A stretch of 64,000 bases of DNA from contig NZ_BOMZ01000107.1 of the NCBI RefSeq assembly GCF_016862455.1, forward strand, positions 43,583 to 107,582, written 5' to 3'. Origin of the DNA: Actinoplanes utahensis. GTDB lineage: Bacteria; Actinomycetota; Actinomycetes; Mycobacteriales; Micromonosporaceae. The notes below the pieces were generated by a model. The model made no database searches. It was given only the letters and a program-made list of their open reading frames with translations, and was not told the origin of the DNA. Of the stretch, positions 17,821 through 25,299 are shown piece after piece. Numbering within the stretch: position 1 is the first letter of the stretch; each line of letters starts with the position of its first letter. The position numbers and the translations under genes were made by a program.

Positions 17821-17925
17821 CAGTCGATGATAGGCGTGTAATCGTGGCCACACTGTAAACAGCGGGCGGGCCGGGTGGGTAAGGTCGAAGCTGCCGACTA
17901 ACACTTACCACGTCAGGTCATCCAT

Positions 17926-19689
17926 GTGAGCAGCAAGACCAGCAATGACGTGCTGGGACGGGGTCTGCGAGTGCTCGGCCGGGCGATCCGCACGGAACCC
18001 CGGCTCTTCGTCGTCAGTGCACTCGGAAGCAGCCTGTTCGGGCTATTGATCGTTGCAAACTCGTACATCGTCGGTGGGATCGTCGGCCGGGTCGTCGTGC
18101 CCGCGCTCGCCGAGCGCCGGGTGAGCACCGGCAGCCTCGCGCTCGTCGTCGCGGTGCTGCTGGGGATCAGCGGGCTGCGCGTGGCGACGATCTTCGCCCG
18201 CCGGCTGGGCGCCGGTTTCATGCAGTTCCGGCTTCAGGCGCGGTACCGGCGCGCGGTGACCCGCCGCTATCTGGCGCTGCCGCCGGAGTGGCATCAGCGG
18301 CACGCCACCGGCACCCTGCTCTCCAACGCGAGCTCCGACGTGGAGGCCACGTTCGCGCCGATCGCGCCGATGCCGTTCGCGGTCGGCACGATCGTGATGA
18401 TCCTCGGGGCGCTGGTCACGCTGTTCCTCACCGACTGGGTGCTCGCGCTGGTCGGGGTGGCGCTGTTCCCGGCGCTGTTCGCGCTGAACTTCTTCTACTC
18501 GCGGCGGATGTCGCCGCGGCAGATCCAGGCGCAGCGGATGCGGGCCAAGGTCGCCGCGGTGGCGCACGAGAGCTTCGACGGCGCCCTGGTCGTCAAGACG
18601 ATGGGCCGGGAGGCCGACGAGTCGCGCCGGTTCGGGGTCTTCGTCACCGAGCTGCGCGACGCGCTCGTGTCGGTGGGCCGGCTGCGCGGCGTGTTCGACC
18701 CGCTGATGGAGAGCCTGCCCAGCGTCGGCACCCTGGCCGTGCTGCTGCTCGGCACCTGGCGGCTGCAGACCGGCGCGATCGGGGTGACCGAGCTGATCAG
18801 TGTGGCGTTCCTGTTCACCGTCCTGGCGTTCCCGGTGCGGGCGATCGGCTGGGTGATCGGCGAGCTGCCGCGCAGCGTCGCCGGATGGGAGCGGGTCGAG
18901 GCGGTGCTGACGGCCGAGGGCGATCTGGCGTACGGGTCCGGCGACCTGCCCGCCGGCGGCCCGGCCGAGCTGCGGTTCGAGCGGGTCGGCTACCGGTACG
19001 CCCAGGGCCCGCCGGTGCTCACCGACGTCACCTTCACGGTGCCCGCCGGGAAGACCGTGGCCCTGGTCGGCGCCACCGGCTCCGGCAAGTCCACGGTGGC
19101 CGCGTGCGCGATGCGCCTGGTCGACCCGGACTCCGGCACGGTCTCGCTGGACCGGGTGAAACTGCCCGACCTGTCGGCGCCGGCCCTCGCCGGGGCGACC
19201 GCGCTGGTGCCGCAGATTCCGTTCGTGTTCGACGACACGGTCCGCGGCAACGTCGCCCTCGACCGGCCCGGCATCGACGACGACCGGGTGTGGGCGTCGC
19301 TGCGCCTGGCGCAGGCCGACCGGTTCATCGAGGGTCTGCCGGAGCAGCTGGACACCGCGGTCGGGGAGCGGGGCACGTCCCTGTCCGGCGGGCAGCGGCA
19401 GCGGCTCACCCTGGCGCGGGCGCTGGCCGGGCAACCGCGGCTGCTGGTGCTCGACGACGCGACGAGCGCGGTGGACCCGCGGGTGGAGGCGGCGATCCTC
19501 GGCGCGTTGCGGCAGGCGGGGACGTCGCTGCTGGTGGTGGCGTACCGACGGGCCAGCATCGCGCTCGCCGACGAGGTGGTCTACCTGCATCAGGGGCGGG
19601 TGGTGGCGACCGGGACGCACGCGGAGCTGATGGAGTCTCAGCCGGGATACCGGGACCTGGTCACGGCGTACGAGAAGGATGGCAAGTGA
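17926..19689 (+). CDS. ABC exporter half-transporter, degenerate ATPase site subunit
   Basis: A 587-residue membrane protein-ATPase fusion: six transmembrane helices in residues 1-320 and a nucleotide-binding domain after about 345. Walker A GATGSGKSTVAACA, signature LSGGQRQRLTLARALAG and Walker B LLVLDDATSAVDP are present. The Walker B catalytic Glu is replaced by Asp (LDDATS), and the H-switch His is Tyr in VVAYRRAS. It is therefore the noncatalytic-site half of a heterodimer whose partner is the next gene. GTG 17926 has AGG eight bases upstream; the ATG at 17924 is out of frame and followed at once by a stop. The stop overlaps the partner start (GTGA). Probably a drug, lipid or peptide exporter. 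Confidence 0.9.
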   Translation: MSSKTSNDVLGRGLRVLGRAIRTEPRLFVVSALGSSLFGLLIVANSYIVGGIVGRVVVPALAERRVSTGSLALVVAVLLGISGLRVATIFARRLGAGFMQFRLQARYRRAVTRRYLALPPEWHQRHATGTLLSNASSDVEATFAPIAPMPFAVGTIVMILGALVTLFLTDWVLALVGVALFPALFALNFFYSRRMSPRQIQAQRMRAKVAAVAHESFDGALVVKTMGREADESRRFGVFVTELRDALVSVGRLRGVFDPLMESLPSVGTLAVLLLGTWRLQTGAIGVTELISVAFLFTVLAFPVRAIGWVIGELPRSVAGWERVEAVLTAEGDLAYGSGDLPAGGPAELRFERVGYRYAQGPPVLTDVTFTVPAGKTVALVGATGSGKSTVAACAMRLVDPDSGTVSLDRVKLPDLSAPALAGATALVPQIPFVFDDTVRGNVALDRPGIDDDRVWASLRLAQADRFIEGLPEQLDTAVGERGTSLSGGQRQRLTLARALAGQPRLLVLDDATSAVDPRVEAAILGALRQAGTSLLVVAYRRASIALADEVVYLHQGRVVATGTHAELMESQPGYRDLVTAYEKDGK

Positions 19690-21446
19690 GCGACCTGGGC
19701 ACCTTCGCCACGATCCGGCGGGGGCTGTCGCTGTCGCCGGAGCTGCGGACCGGGCTGGCCGGCACCCTGGGCCTGGCGATCCTCCAGATGGCCGGGCGGG
19801 TGGCCGTGCCGATCGCCGTCCAGCAGGGCATCGACCACGGCATCAACGGCCCCGGCGGCCCGGACACCCGGTTCGTACTCGGTGTGGTCGCCGTCACCCT
19901 CGCCGTGCTGGCCGGGTCCACCGTGTGTGGCTATCTGATGACCCGCCGCCTGTTCACCGTCAGCGAGACCGCGCTCGGCGGGCTGCGCTCGCGTACGTTT
20001 CGACACATCCACGACTTGTCGATGCTGCACCAGCAGTCCGAGCGGCGCGGTTCGATGGTGTCGAGGGTGACCGGCGACGTGGACCAGATCTCCCAGTTCC
20101 TGCAGACCGGCGGCATCCAGCTGCTGCTGTCGGCCGGGCAGCTGATCGTCTCCACGGCGGTGATGTTCGTCTACTCGTGGCAGCTCACCGCTGTGGTGCT
20201 GCTCGCCTTCGCCCCGGCGATCGGGGTGATCCGGTTCTTCCAGAAACGGCTGGCCGCCGCCTACCGGACGGTCCGCGAGCGCAGCGGCACGATGCTCGGC
20301 ACCGTCGCGGAGAGTGTGGTGGGCGCCACGGTGATCCGGTCGTACGGGGTGGCCGGCCGCACCGGGCAGCGCCTCGACACCGCCGTCGACGAGCTGCGGC
20401 AGGCTCAGCAGAAGGCCATGCGCACCAGCGTCACCAGCTTCTCCAGCGGTGAGATCTCGGCGGGCCTGGCACTGTCCGGGGTGGTGGTGGCCGGCACCCT
20501 GCTCGGTATCGACGGTGACATGACGGTGGGCCGCCTGACGGCGTTCCTGTTCCTGGTGACCCTGTTCATCCAGCCGGTGCAGATCGCCACCGAGCAGCTC
20601 AACGAGGCGCAGAACGCGGTCGCCGGCTGGCGGCGCATCCTGGACGTGCTCGATGTGGACCCGGACGTGGCCGACCCGGACGACCGGGGTGTCGCGCTGC
20701 CGGAGGGGCCGCTGTCGGTGCGCTTCGACCACGTGTCGTTCCGCTACCCGGGCGGCCCGGTGGTGCTCGCCGACGTGGACCTGACCCTGGACGCGCGCCG
20801 CAAGTACGCGGTGGTCGGCGAGACCGGCAGCGGCAAGACGACGTTCGCGAAACTGCTGACCCGGCTGATGGATCCGGCGGAGGGCCGGGTGCTGCTGTCC
20901 GGGACGCCGCTGACCGAGGTGCGGTTCTCGTCGCTGCGGTCGCGGGTGGTGATGGTGCCGCAGGACGGGTTCCTGTTCGACGCGACGGTCGCCGAGAACA
21001 TCCGGTTCGCCGAGCCGTCACTCACCGACGATCAGCTGCGGACGGCGTTCACCGAGCTGGGGCTGGGGGACTGGCTGGCCGGTCTGCCGGCGGGGCTGGA
21101 CACGCCGGTGGGCGAGCGCGGGGAGACGCTCAGTGTGGGGGAGCGGCAGCTCGTGGCGCTGGTCCGGGCGTATGTCGCCGATCCCGACCTGCTCGTGCTG
21201 GACGAGGCGACGAGTGCCGTCGACCCGGCCACCGAGGTACGCCTGCAGCACGCCCTGGACCTGGTCACGCGGGGCCGCACCACTGTCGCGATCGCACACC
21301 GGCTGTCCACGGCGCAGGCCGCGGACGAGGTCATCGTGGTGGATGCGGGCCGCGTCGTGCAACGCGGCCCGCACTCCCGTCTCGTCGCCGAGCAGGATTC
21401 GATCTACGCCAAGCTCTACGCCAGCTGGTTGGAACAGACACGCTGA
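19686..21446 (+). CDS. ABC exporter half-transporter, catalytic-site subunit
   Basis: A 586-residue partner of the preceding gene, with six N-terminal helices and a C-terminal ATPase. Walker A GETGSGKTTFAKLL and Walker B LLVLDEATSAVDP are canonical, and the H-switch AIAHRLSTAQAADE is intact. Its signature motif is the unusual LSVGERQLVALVRAY rather than LSGGQ. In the heterodimer this signature faces the Walker motifs of the first subunit, so all the deviations fall in one site; the other site keeps Glu, His and LSGGQ. That asymmetry matches heterodimeric exporters such as BmrCD and TM287/288. Starts with GTG coupled to the upstream stop. The substrate is unknown. Confidence 0.9.
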   Translation: MSDLGTFATIRRGLSLSPELRTGLAGTLGLAILQMAGRVAVPIAVQQGIDHGINGPGGPDTRFVLGVVAVTLAVLAGSTVCGYLMTRRLFTVSETALGGLRSRTFRHIHDLSMLHQQSERRGSMVSRVTGDVDQISQFLQTGGIQLLLSAGQLIVSTAVMFVYSWQLTAVVLLAFAPAIGVIRFFQKRLAAAYRTVRERSGTMLGTVAESVVGATVIRSYGVAGRTGQRLDTAVDELRQAQQKAMRTSVTSFSSGEISAGLALSGVVVAGTLLGIDGDMTVGRLTAFLFLVTLFIQPVQIATEQLNEAQNAVAGWRRILDVLDVDPDVADPDDRGVALPEGPLSVRFDHVSFRYPGGPVVLADVDLTLDARRKYAVVGETGSGKTTFAKLLTRLMDPAEGRVLLSGTPLTEVRFSSLRSRVVMVPQDGFLFDATVAENIRFAEPSLTDDQLRTAFTELGLGDWLAGLPAGLDTPVGERGETLSVGERQLVALVRAYVADPDLLVLDEATSAVDPATEVRLQHALDLVTRGRTTVAIAHRLSTAQAADEVIVVDAGRVVQRGPHSRLVAEQDSIYAKLYASWLEQTR

Positions 21447-21518
21447 CCGGCCTTCCGCGGAAGGCCGGTGAGATGAGCGCGTCGCTCGCAGCGGCCGCGG
21501 TGTCGCGACCGCTGCGAG
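21446..21518. terminator. Two hairpins between the ABC exporter and rpsD
   Basis: A perfect 24-bp palindrome at 21446-21469 (half-site ACCGGCCTTCCG) directly follows the exporter stop. A second stem, CTCGCAGCGG at 21485-21494 with 21509-21518, faces the end of rpsD. They look like terminators for the two convergent operons. Confidence 0.75.
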
Positions 21519-21555
21519 AGGCCCGCCATTTCAGCGATTCAAGAGCCTGAAGGGC

Positions 21556-22164
21556 TTATCGGGCGTAGTACTCGACGACGAGCTGCTCGTCGCAGAGCAC
21601 CGGGACCTCGGTGCGCTGCGGGGCCCGGATCACCGTGGTGCGCAGCTCCTCCAGAACGGTGGAGAGGTACGGCGCGGTCGGGCCGTCGATGTGCGCGCCG
21701 GTCGCCGCGATCTGGAACGGCGGCTTCTGCCGGCTGCTCTCCCGGACCTCGATGACCTGACCCGGCTTGAGCTTGTAACCGGGGCGGTCCACCTTCTTGC
21801 CGTCCACGGTGAAGTGACCGTGCACGACCAGCTGGCGGGCCTGGTAGATGGTCCGGGTGAAGCCGGCGCGGAAGACGGTCGCGTCCAGCCGGCGCTCGAG
21901 CAGCGTGACCATGGTCTCGCCGGTCTTGCCCTCGGCCTTGTGGGCGGCGTCGTACGCGGCCCGCATCTGGACCTCGCTGATGTTGTACTGGTGGCGCAGC
22001 CGCTGCTTCTCCAGCAGACGGACCTGGTAGTCGGAAGCCTTGCGACGGCCACGGCCGTGCACGCCCGGCGGGAACGGCCGCCGCTCGAAGTACTTGACGC
22101 ACTTACGCGTCAGAGGGATGCCGAGGGCGCGCGACAGCTTCGCCTTGGGTCGAGAGTTGTTCAA
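21556..22164 (-). CDS. rpsD: 30S ribosomal protein S4 (zinc-free, Streptomyces type)
   Basis: A 202-residue S4 protein that binds 16S rRNA early in small-subunit assembly. The S4 RNA-binding domain is seen in ERRLDATVFRAGFTRTIYQARQLVVHGHFTVDGKKV (about residues 90-130), and the end CDEQLVVEYYAR is typical. The N-terminal NNSRPKAKLSRALGIPLTRK lacks the four zinc cysteines and resembles the Streptomyces S4, which is also encoded outside the alpha operon. The start is TTG 22164, chosen because AGGAG lies seven bases upstream and NNSRPK is the conserved N-terminus. It is single and convergent with the ABC exporter. Whether a second, zinc-containing S4 gene exists elsewhere cannot be seen. Confidence 0.93.
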   Translation of the reverse strand: MNNSRPKAKLSRALGIPLTRKCVKYFERRPFPPGVHGRGRRKASDYQVRLLEKQRLRHQYNISEVQMRAAYDAAHKAEGKTGETMVTLLERRLDATVFRAGFTRTIYQARQLVVHGHFTVDGKKVDRPGYKLKPGQVIEVRESSRQKPPFQIAATGAHIDGPTAPYLSTVLEELRTTVIRAPQRTEVPVLCDEQLVVEYYAR

Positions 22165-22178
22165 CTGCGATCTCCTGT

Positions 22179-22217
22179 TACGGTAAGCCTTGCCTAACTT
22201 AGGTAAGCCTAACCGGT
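22179..22217. promoter_or_regulatory. Tandem DtxR/IdeR-type iron boxes
   Basis: Two 19-bp boxes start 20 bp apart, at 22179-22197 and 22199-22217. The second, TTAGGTAAGCCTAACCGGT, matches the IdeR consensus TTAGGTTAGSCTAACCTAA at about 15 of 19 positions; the first matches at about 14. They share the exact 9-mer GGTAAGCCT. They sit just before the DUF2470 gene, and less directly before rpsD. Confidence 0.65.
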
Positions 22218-22234
22218 GCCCGGAGGTGCTCGTC

Positions 22235-22972
22235 ATGCAACCCAGTCCCGCCGAGATCGCGCGCACGCTCGCCGCCGGTCACCTGCCCGCCGTCGCCCAC
22301 ATCGCCTGCCGTCCCGGACCGATTCCGGTCAGGCACGTCACCGATGCACAGGGACGCGTGCTTCTGCTAGTGCCCAGCGAGGGTACCCTCGCCGCCGCAC
22401 TTCGCCCACAGGACGGTAACGACGACACCGCGCTGGTATTGGACATCAAGGATGTCCCGCCCATGGCGACCTCCCCGTCGCTGGGCCGGGTCTGGATCTC
22501 CGGATGGGCGGTGAGACTCGACGGCGACGACGCCCGGGCCGCGGCCCTCGACTACGCCGACACCGACGCCTGCGGTGACCTGCTGGACATCGGCGAAAGC
22601 CAGTCGCTGTACCGGATGGAGGTCGCCGAGGTCCGTTACGAGCGTCACGAGAAGCTCGTCGAGATCGACCCGGACGACTACGCCGAGGCCACCCCCGACC
22701 CGCTGCGCGCCGTCGAGTTCGATCTGATCGCCGACCTGGCCGACCACCACACGGCCGAGATGAGCGATTACGTGCGCCGCCAACTGGGCGGGAACGCCCG
22801 CCCCGACGACGACCCCAAGGTCGTCCGGATGGACCGGTACGGCTTCCTCGTGCGGATGGGCGGCCGCAGCGCGCGCCTGGCCTTCCCGCGCCCGGTCACC
22901 GACCGGCACGATCTGGCGCACCTGCTGCACCCCATCCTGTGCCGGCGCTGCTGCGACAGCAGCGCCGCCTAG
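22235..22972 (+). CDS. DUF2470/HugZ-like haem-associated protein
   Basis: A 245-residue protein with an N-terminal FMN-binding split-barrel-like region (about 1-150) and a C-terminal DUF2470-like helical region (about 160-240), containing VEFDLIADLADHHTAEMSD, then VVRMDRYGFLVRMGGRSARLAFPRPVTDRHDLAHLLHP. Proteins of this build include HugZ haem oxygenases and stress proteins that handle haem or iron. ATG 22235 has GGAGG eight bases upstream. Two tandem DtxR/IdeR-like boxes 18-56 bases before the ATG predict repression when iron is plentiful, supporting a role in haem iron release or storage. Cys-rich end CRRCCDSS is unusual and could bind metal. The exact reaction is inferred. Confidence 0.8.
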   Translation: MQPSPAEIARTLAAGHLPAVAHIACRPGPIPVRHVTDAQGRVLLLVPSEGTLAAALRPQDGNDDTALVLDIKDVPPMATSPSLGRVWISGWAVRLDGDDARAAALDYADTDACGDLLDIGESQSLYRMEVAEVRYERHEKLVEIDPDDYAEATPDPLRAVEFDLIADLADHHTAEMSDYVRRQLGGNARPDDDPKVVRMDRYGFLVRMGGRSARLAFPRPVTDRHDLAHLLHPILCRRCCDSSAA

Positions 22973-22976
22973 AACG

Positions 22977-23067
22977 AGACGGGATCCCCGGCCGTCCTTC
23001 TGCCGCCGTCAGGCCGCGGGATCCCGTCTTCGAGCCCTGCCACCCGGTGCCGCGGGTGGCAGGGCTC
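22977..23067. terminator. Pair of hairpin terminators between convergent genes
   Basis: AGACGGGATCCC at 22977-22988 pairs with 23018-23029 (12 bp) just after the DUF2470 stop. GAGCCCTGCCACCC at 23032-23045 pairs with 23054-23067 (14 bp, 8-base loop) just after the disordered-protein gene on the other strand. Each hairpin faces one of the two convergent genes. Confidence 0.8.
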
Positions 23068-23085
23068 ACATCGTGACGGGTCCTC

Positions 23086-24747
23086 TCACAGCGAGAGGAT
23101 GCGGTCGAGGAACTCCCGGTAGCCGCGCATCGCCATCCGCATGCTCTCGGTGTCCGGGGTGCCGTTGCCGCGCAGCGGGTCCAGCTCGTCCCGCTCGGCC
23201 AGCAGCACCTCGGTGAGCTCGTTCACCGCGTCGGTGAGCAGGTCGTGCGCCCGGGTCAGAGCCCGCTCCGGGTCGTCGACGAACTCCGCCTTCACCTCGT
23301 GCCACGCCGCCCGGAAGTGCCGTGCCGCGTCCTCGTCCCAGATCGTGCGGCCGGTCACCAGCTCCTCGGCGGCCTGGTCGCTCGCCGGGACCGGCTCGTC
23401 CATAGAGGAGCGGCGGCCGATCCGGCGGACCGGCTCGGCGTCCTCCAGGCTCGCCGACCGGCGGGTCTGCTCCGGGCGCACCACCGGCACGGCGACGGTC
23501 AGCGACTCGGCCGCCGGCGGGAAGGCCCGGAAGTCCGGCGGGGTGGCCACCGGGGCGGGCGGAGCCGGCGGGGCGGGCGGGGTGACCGACGCCACGCCGA
23601 AGGCCTCCGGGGCGCGGCCCAGGCTGTATCCGGACGTCGCGAACCCGTAGCCGCCCTCGGCCGAACCCGGCAGCCCCGGGTATCCGACCGGCTCGGGCGT
23701 CTGGTCGATGGTCAGGTCCGGCGGGGTCCGGGTGGCCGGGATCTGCACCGCTGCCTGACCGGTGGCGGCCTGGGCGGGCGACACCGGCGCCGGAGTGGCC
23801 GGGTCGTCCGGCTGCTCGGGCTGCTCATGCTGCTCGGGCTGCTCGGGCAGGCCGGACACCGGCCGCAGGGCGCCCGCCGGGTGGTCGGGGGTGAAGTCGG
23901 CGGCCGAGTACGGGTTCGGCGGGTACGCCGGCGACACCGGAACCCCCGAGGTCGGCGTGGCCGGCGGGGTCGTGCCGGGCACCGTGGCCCAGCCCGCGGC
24001 CGGGCGTGCCGAGTCGGCCGGGTTCTGTCCCGGCGCCTCCTCGGCCGGCTCGCCGGCCCCGTCCGGGCCGGCCTCGCCGGTCTGGGCGTAACCGGGTGCC
24101 CCTGCCCGTCCGTTCATGTCGTCACGTCCGTTCTCGTCGCTGGGTTCCGCCGGCTCGGCGGCGTCGTCCTCGTCCTGGCCGGCGTCCCGCGGCGTCTGGT
24201 CCACGGGCTCGTCCGCCGCGGTGGTCTCCTCGTCGGCCGGCCCGTCACCGACTTGAGAATCGCCGGCTCCGCTCTCGTCCGCCGGCTCGGCGCCGGCGCC
24301 GCCGAAGAAGGATCTTCCGGCGCCTCCGCCGAGGCCGAAGCCCCCGAAGGAGTCGCCAGGCGGTTCCTCGGACTGTACGGCCTGGCCGGGGTCCGCCCGG
24401 TCCTCCGGCGGCCCCGAGTGATCAGGATCGCCGTGCCGGCCGGCAGCCGGCGGGTGGTTCGTGGCCGGCTGGTGCGGGACCCGCCCGGCCGCCCGGTTCA
24501 GGCCGAACGGGTCGGCCTCGCCGTTCGGATGGCGGGTGGCCGAGGCGATCGGCGCCAGCGGCGGGATCGGCCGGCTGCGGAAGCCGCCCAGCAGGGAGCC
24601 GGCCAGCAGATCGGCGGGCGTCTCCGGTGGTTCGGGACGGCCGGGCGGCAACGGCTCGGGTGGGCTCTCCGGCTCCGGCCGGACCTGCCAGAATCGGGCC
24701 AGGCCAGGGGAGGGCCGGGTGTTGTCGGGGCTGGACGTCGGCTCCAT
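23086..24747 (-). CDS. Large disordered Pro/Glu-rich protein with C-terminal helical domain
   Basis: A 553-residue protein I do not recognise. Residues 1-440 are low-complexity, rich in Pro, Gly, Ala, Glu and Asp, with runs such as PGLPEQPEQHEQPEQPDDPA, and are probably unfolded. Residues about 455-553 form a compact helical region: GRTIWDEDAARHFRAAWHEV, then LLTDAVNELTEVLLAERDEL, then GYREFLDRILSL. No signal peptide or membrane segment is seen. The start MEPTSSPDNTRPSPGLARFW at 24747 is 190 bases divergent from hisI. Similar long acidic proline-rich proteins with a conserved helical tail occur in Micromonosporaceae; the tail could be a coiled-coil docking or scaffold domain. Function is unknown. 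Confidence 0.72.
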   Translation of the reverse strand: MEPTSSPDNTRPSPGLARFWQVRPEPESPPEPLPPGRPEPPETPADLLAGSLLGGFRSRPIPPLAPIASATRHPNGEADPFGLNRAAGRVPHQPATNHPPAAGRHGDPDHSGPPEDRADPGQAVQSEEPPGDSFGGFGLGGGAGRSFFGGAGAEPADESGAGDSQVGDGPADEETTAADEPVDQTPRDAGQDEDDAAEPAEPSDENGRDDMNGRAGAPGYAQTGEAGPDGAGEPAEEAPGQNPADSARPAAGWATVPGTTPPATPTSGVPVSPAYPPNPYSAADFTPDHPAGALRPVSGLPEQPEQHEQPEQPDDPATPAPVSPAQAATGQAAVQIPATRTPPDLTIDQTPEPVGYPGLPGSAEGGYGFATSGYSLGRAPEAFGVASVTPPAPPAPPAPVATPPDFRAFPPAAESLTVAVPVVRPEQTRRSASLEDAEPVRRIGRRSSMDEPVPASDQAAEELVTGRTIWDEDAARHFRAAWHEVKAEFVDDPERALTRAHDLLTDAVNELTEVLLAERDELDPLRGNGTPDTESMRMAMRGYREFLDRILSL

Positions 24748-24936
24748 CTCGGTTCACCACTCCCGTCGCGAGGCCGCGCCGCCGCCGGGGGCGGCGGGAG
24801 CCGGGCAGTCTGGCACGTACCGCGCTTCCCGGCGACGGTACCGCTGTACCCCGCCGAGCACACCCCCGGTTACCGGATCGTGGGCCCACCCCCGGTCGTC
24901 ACCGCCGCCGCACGCGATGGGGGACAATCCTGAATC

Positions 24937-25299
24937 GTGTCCGTACCCGAAGCAGAGACCACCCTGGACCCGGCGATCGCCGCCCGGCTCAAGCGCACCC
25001 CCGACGGCCTCGTCGCGGCGGTCGTGCAGGAGCACGGCACCGGCGACGTCCTGATGCTCGCCTGGATGGACGACGAGGCGCTGCATCGCACCCTGAGCAC
25101 CGGCAAGGCCACCTACTGGTCCCGCAGCCGCGGGGAGTACTGGGTGAAGGGTGCGACCTCGGGCCACCACCAGCGGGTGGTGAAGGTGTCGCTGGACTGC
25201 GACGGCGACGCGCTGCTGGTCACCGTGGTGCAGACCGGCGCGGCCTGCCACACCGGCACGCACACCTGTTTCACCGACGACCTGTTGGAGGGCCAGTGA
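24937..25299 (+). CDS. hisI: Phosphoribosyl-AMP cyclohydrolase HisI
   Basis: A 120-residue single-domain PRA-CH enzyme, the third step of histidine synthesis, opening the adenine ring of PR-AMP. Zinc and magnesium ligands are seen in SLDCDGDALLVTVVQTGAACHTGTHTCF: Cys, Asp, Asp and the two final Cys; the phosphate-contact motif is LAWMDDEALHRTL and SRSRGEYWVKGATSGHHQ. The actinobacterial type has no HisE fusion. GTG 24937 is used. Its stop overlaps the trpE start (GTGA), so hisI and trpE are translationally coupled and the histidine and tryptophan operons join here, as in mycobacteria. Confidence 0.95.
   Translation: MSVPEAETTLDPAIAARLKRTPDGLVAAVVQEHGTGDVLMLAWMDDEALHRTLSTGKATYWSRSRGEYWVKGATSGHHQRVVKVSLDCDGDALLVTVVQTGAACHTGTHTCFTDDLLEGQ

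Noticed and set aside
22165..22234. Zur box controlling the zinc-free rpsD
   Set aside because: The sequence fits the iron-box pattern; no TGAAAATNATTTTCA-like site is visible.
24006..25295. Long upstream extension of the trpE reading frame
   Set aside because: It runs through the antisense of the disordered protein and through hisI in another frame; trpE homology begins at GTG 25296.
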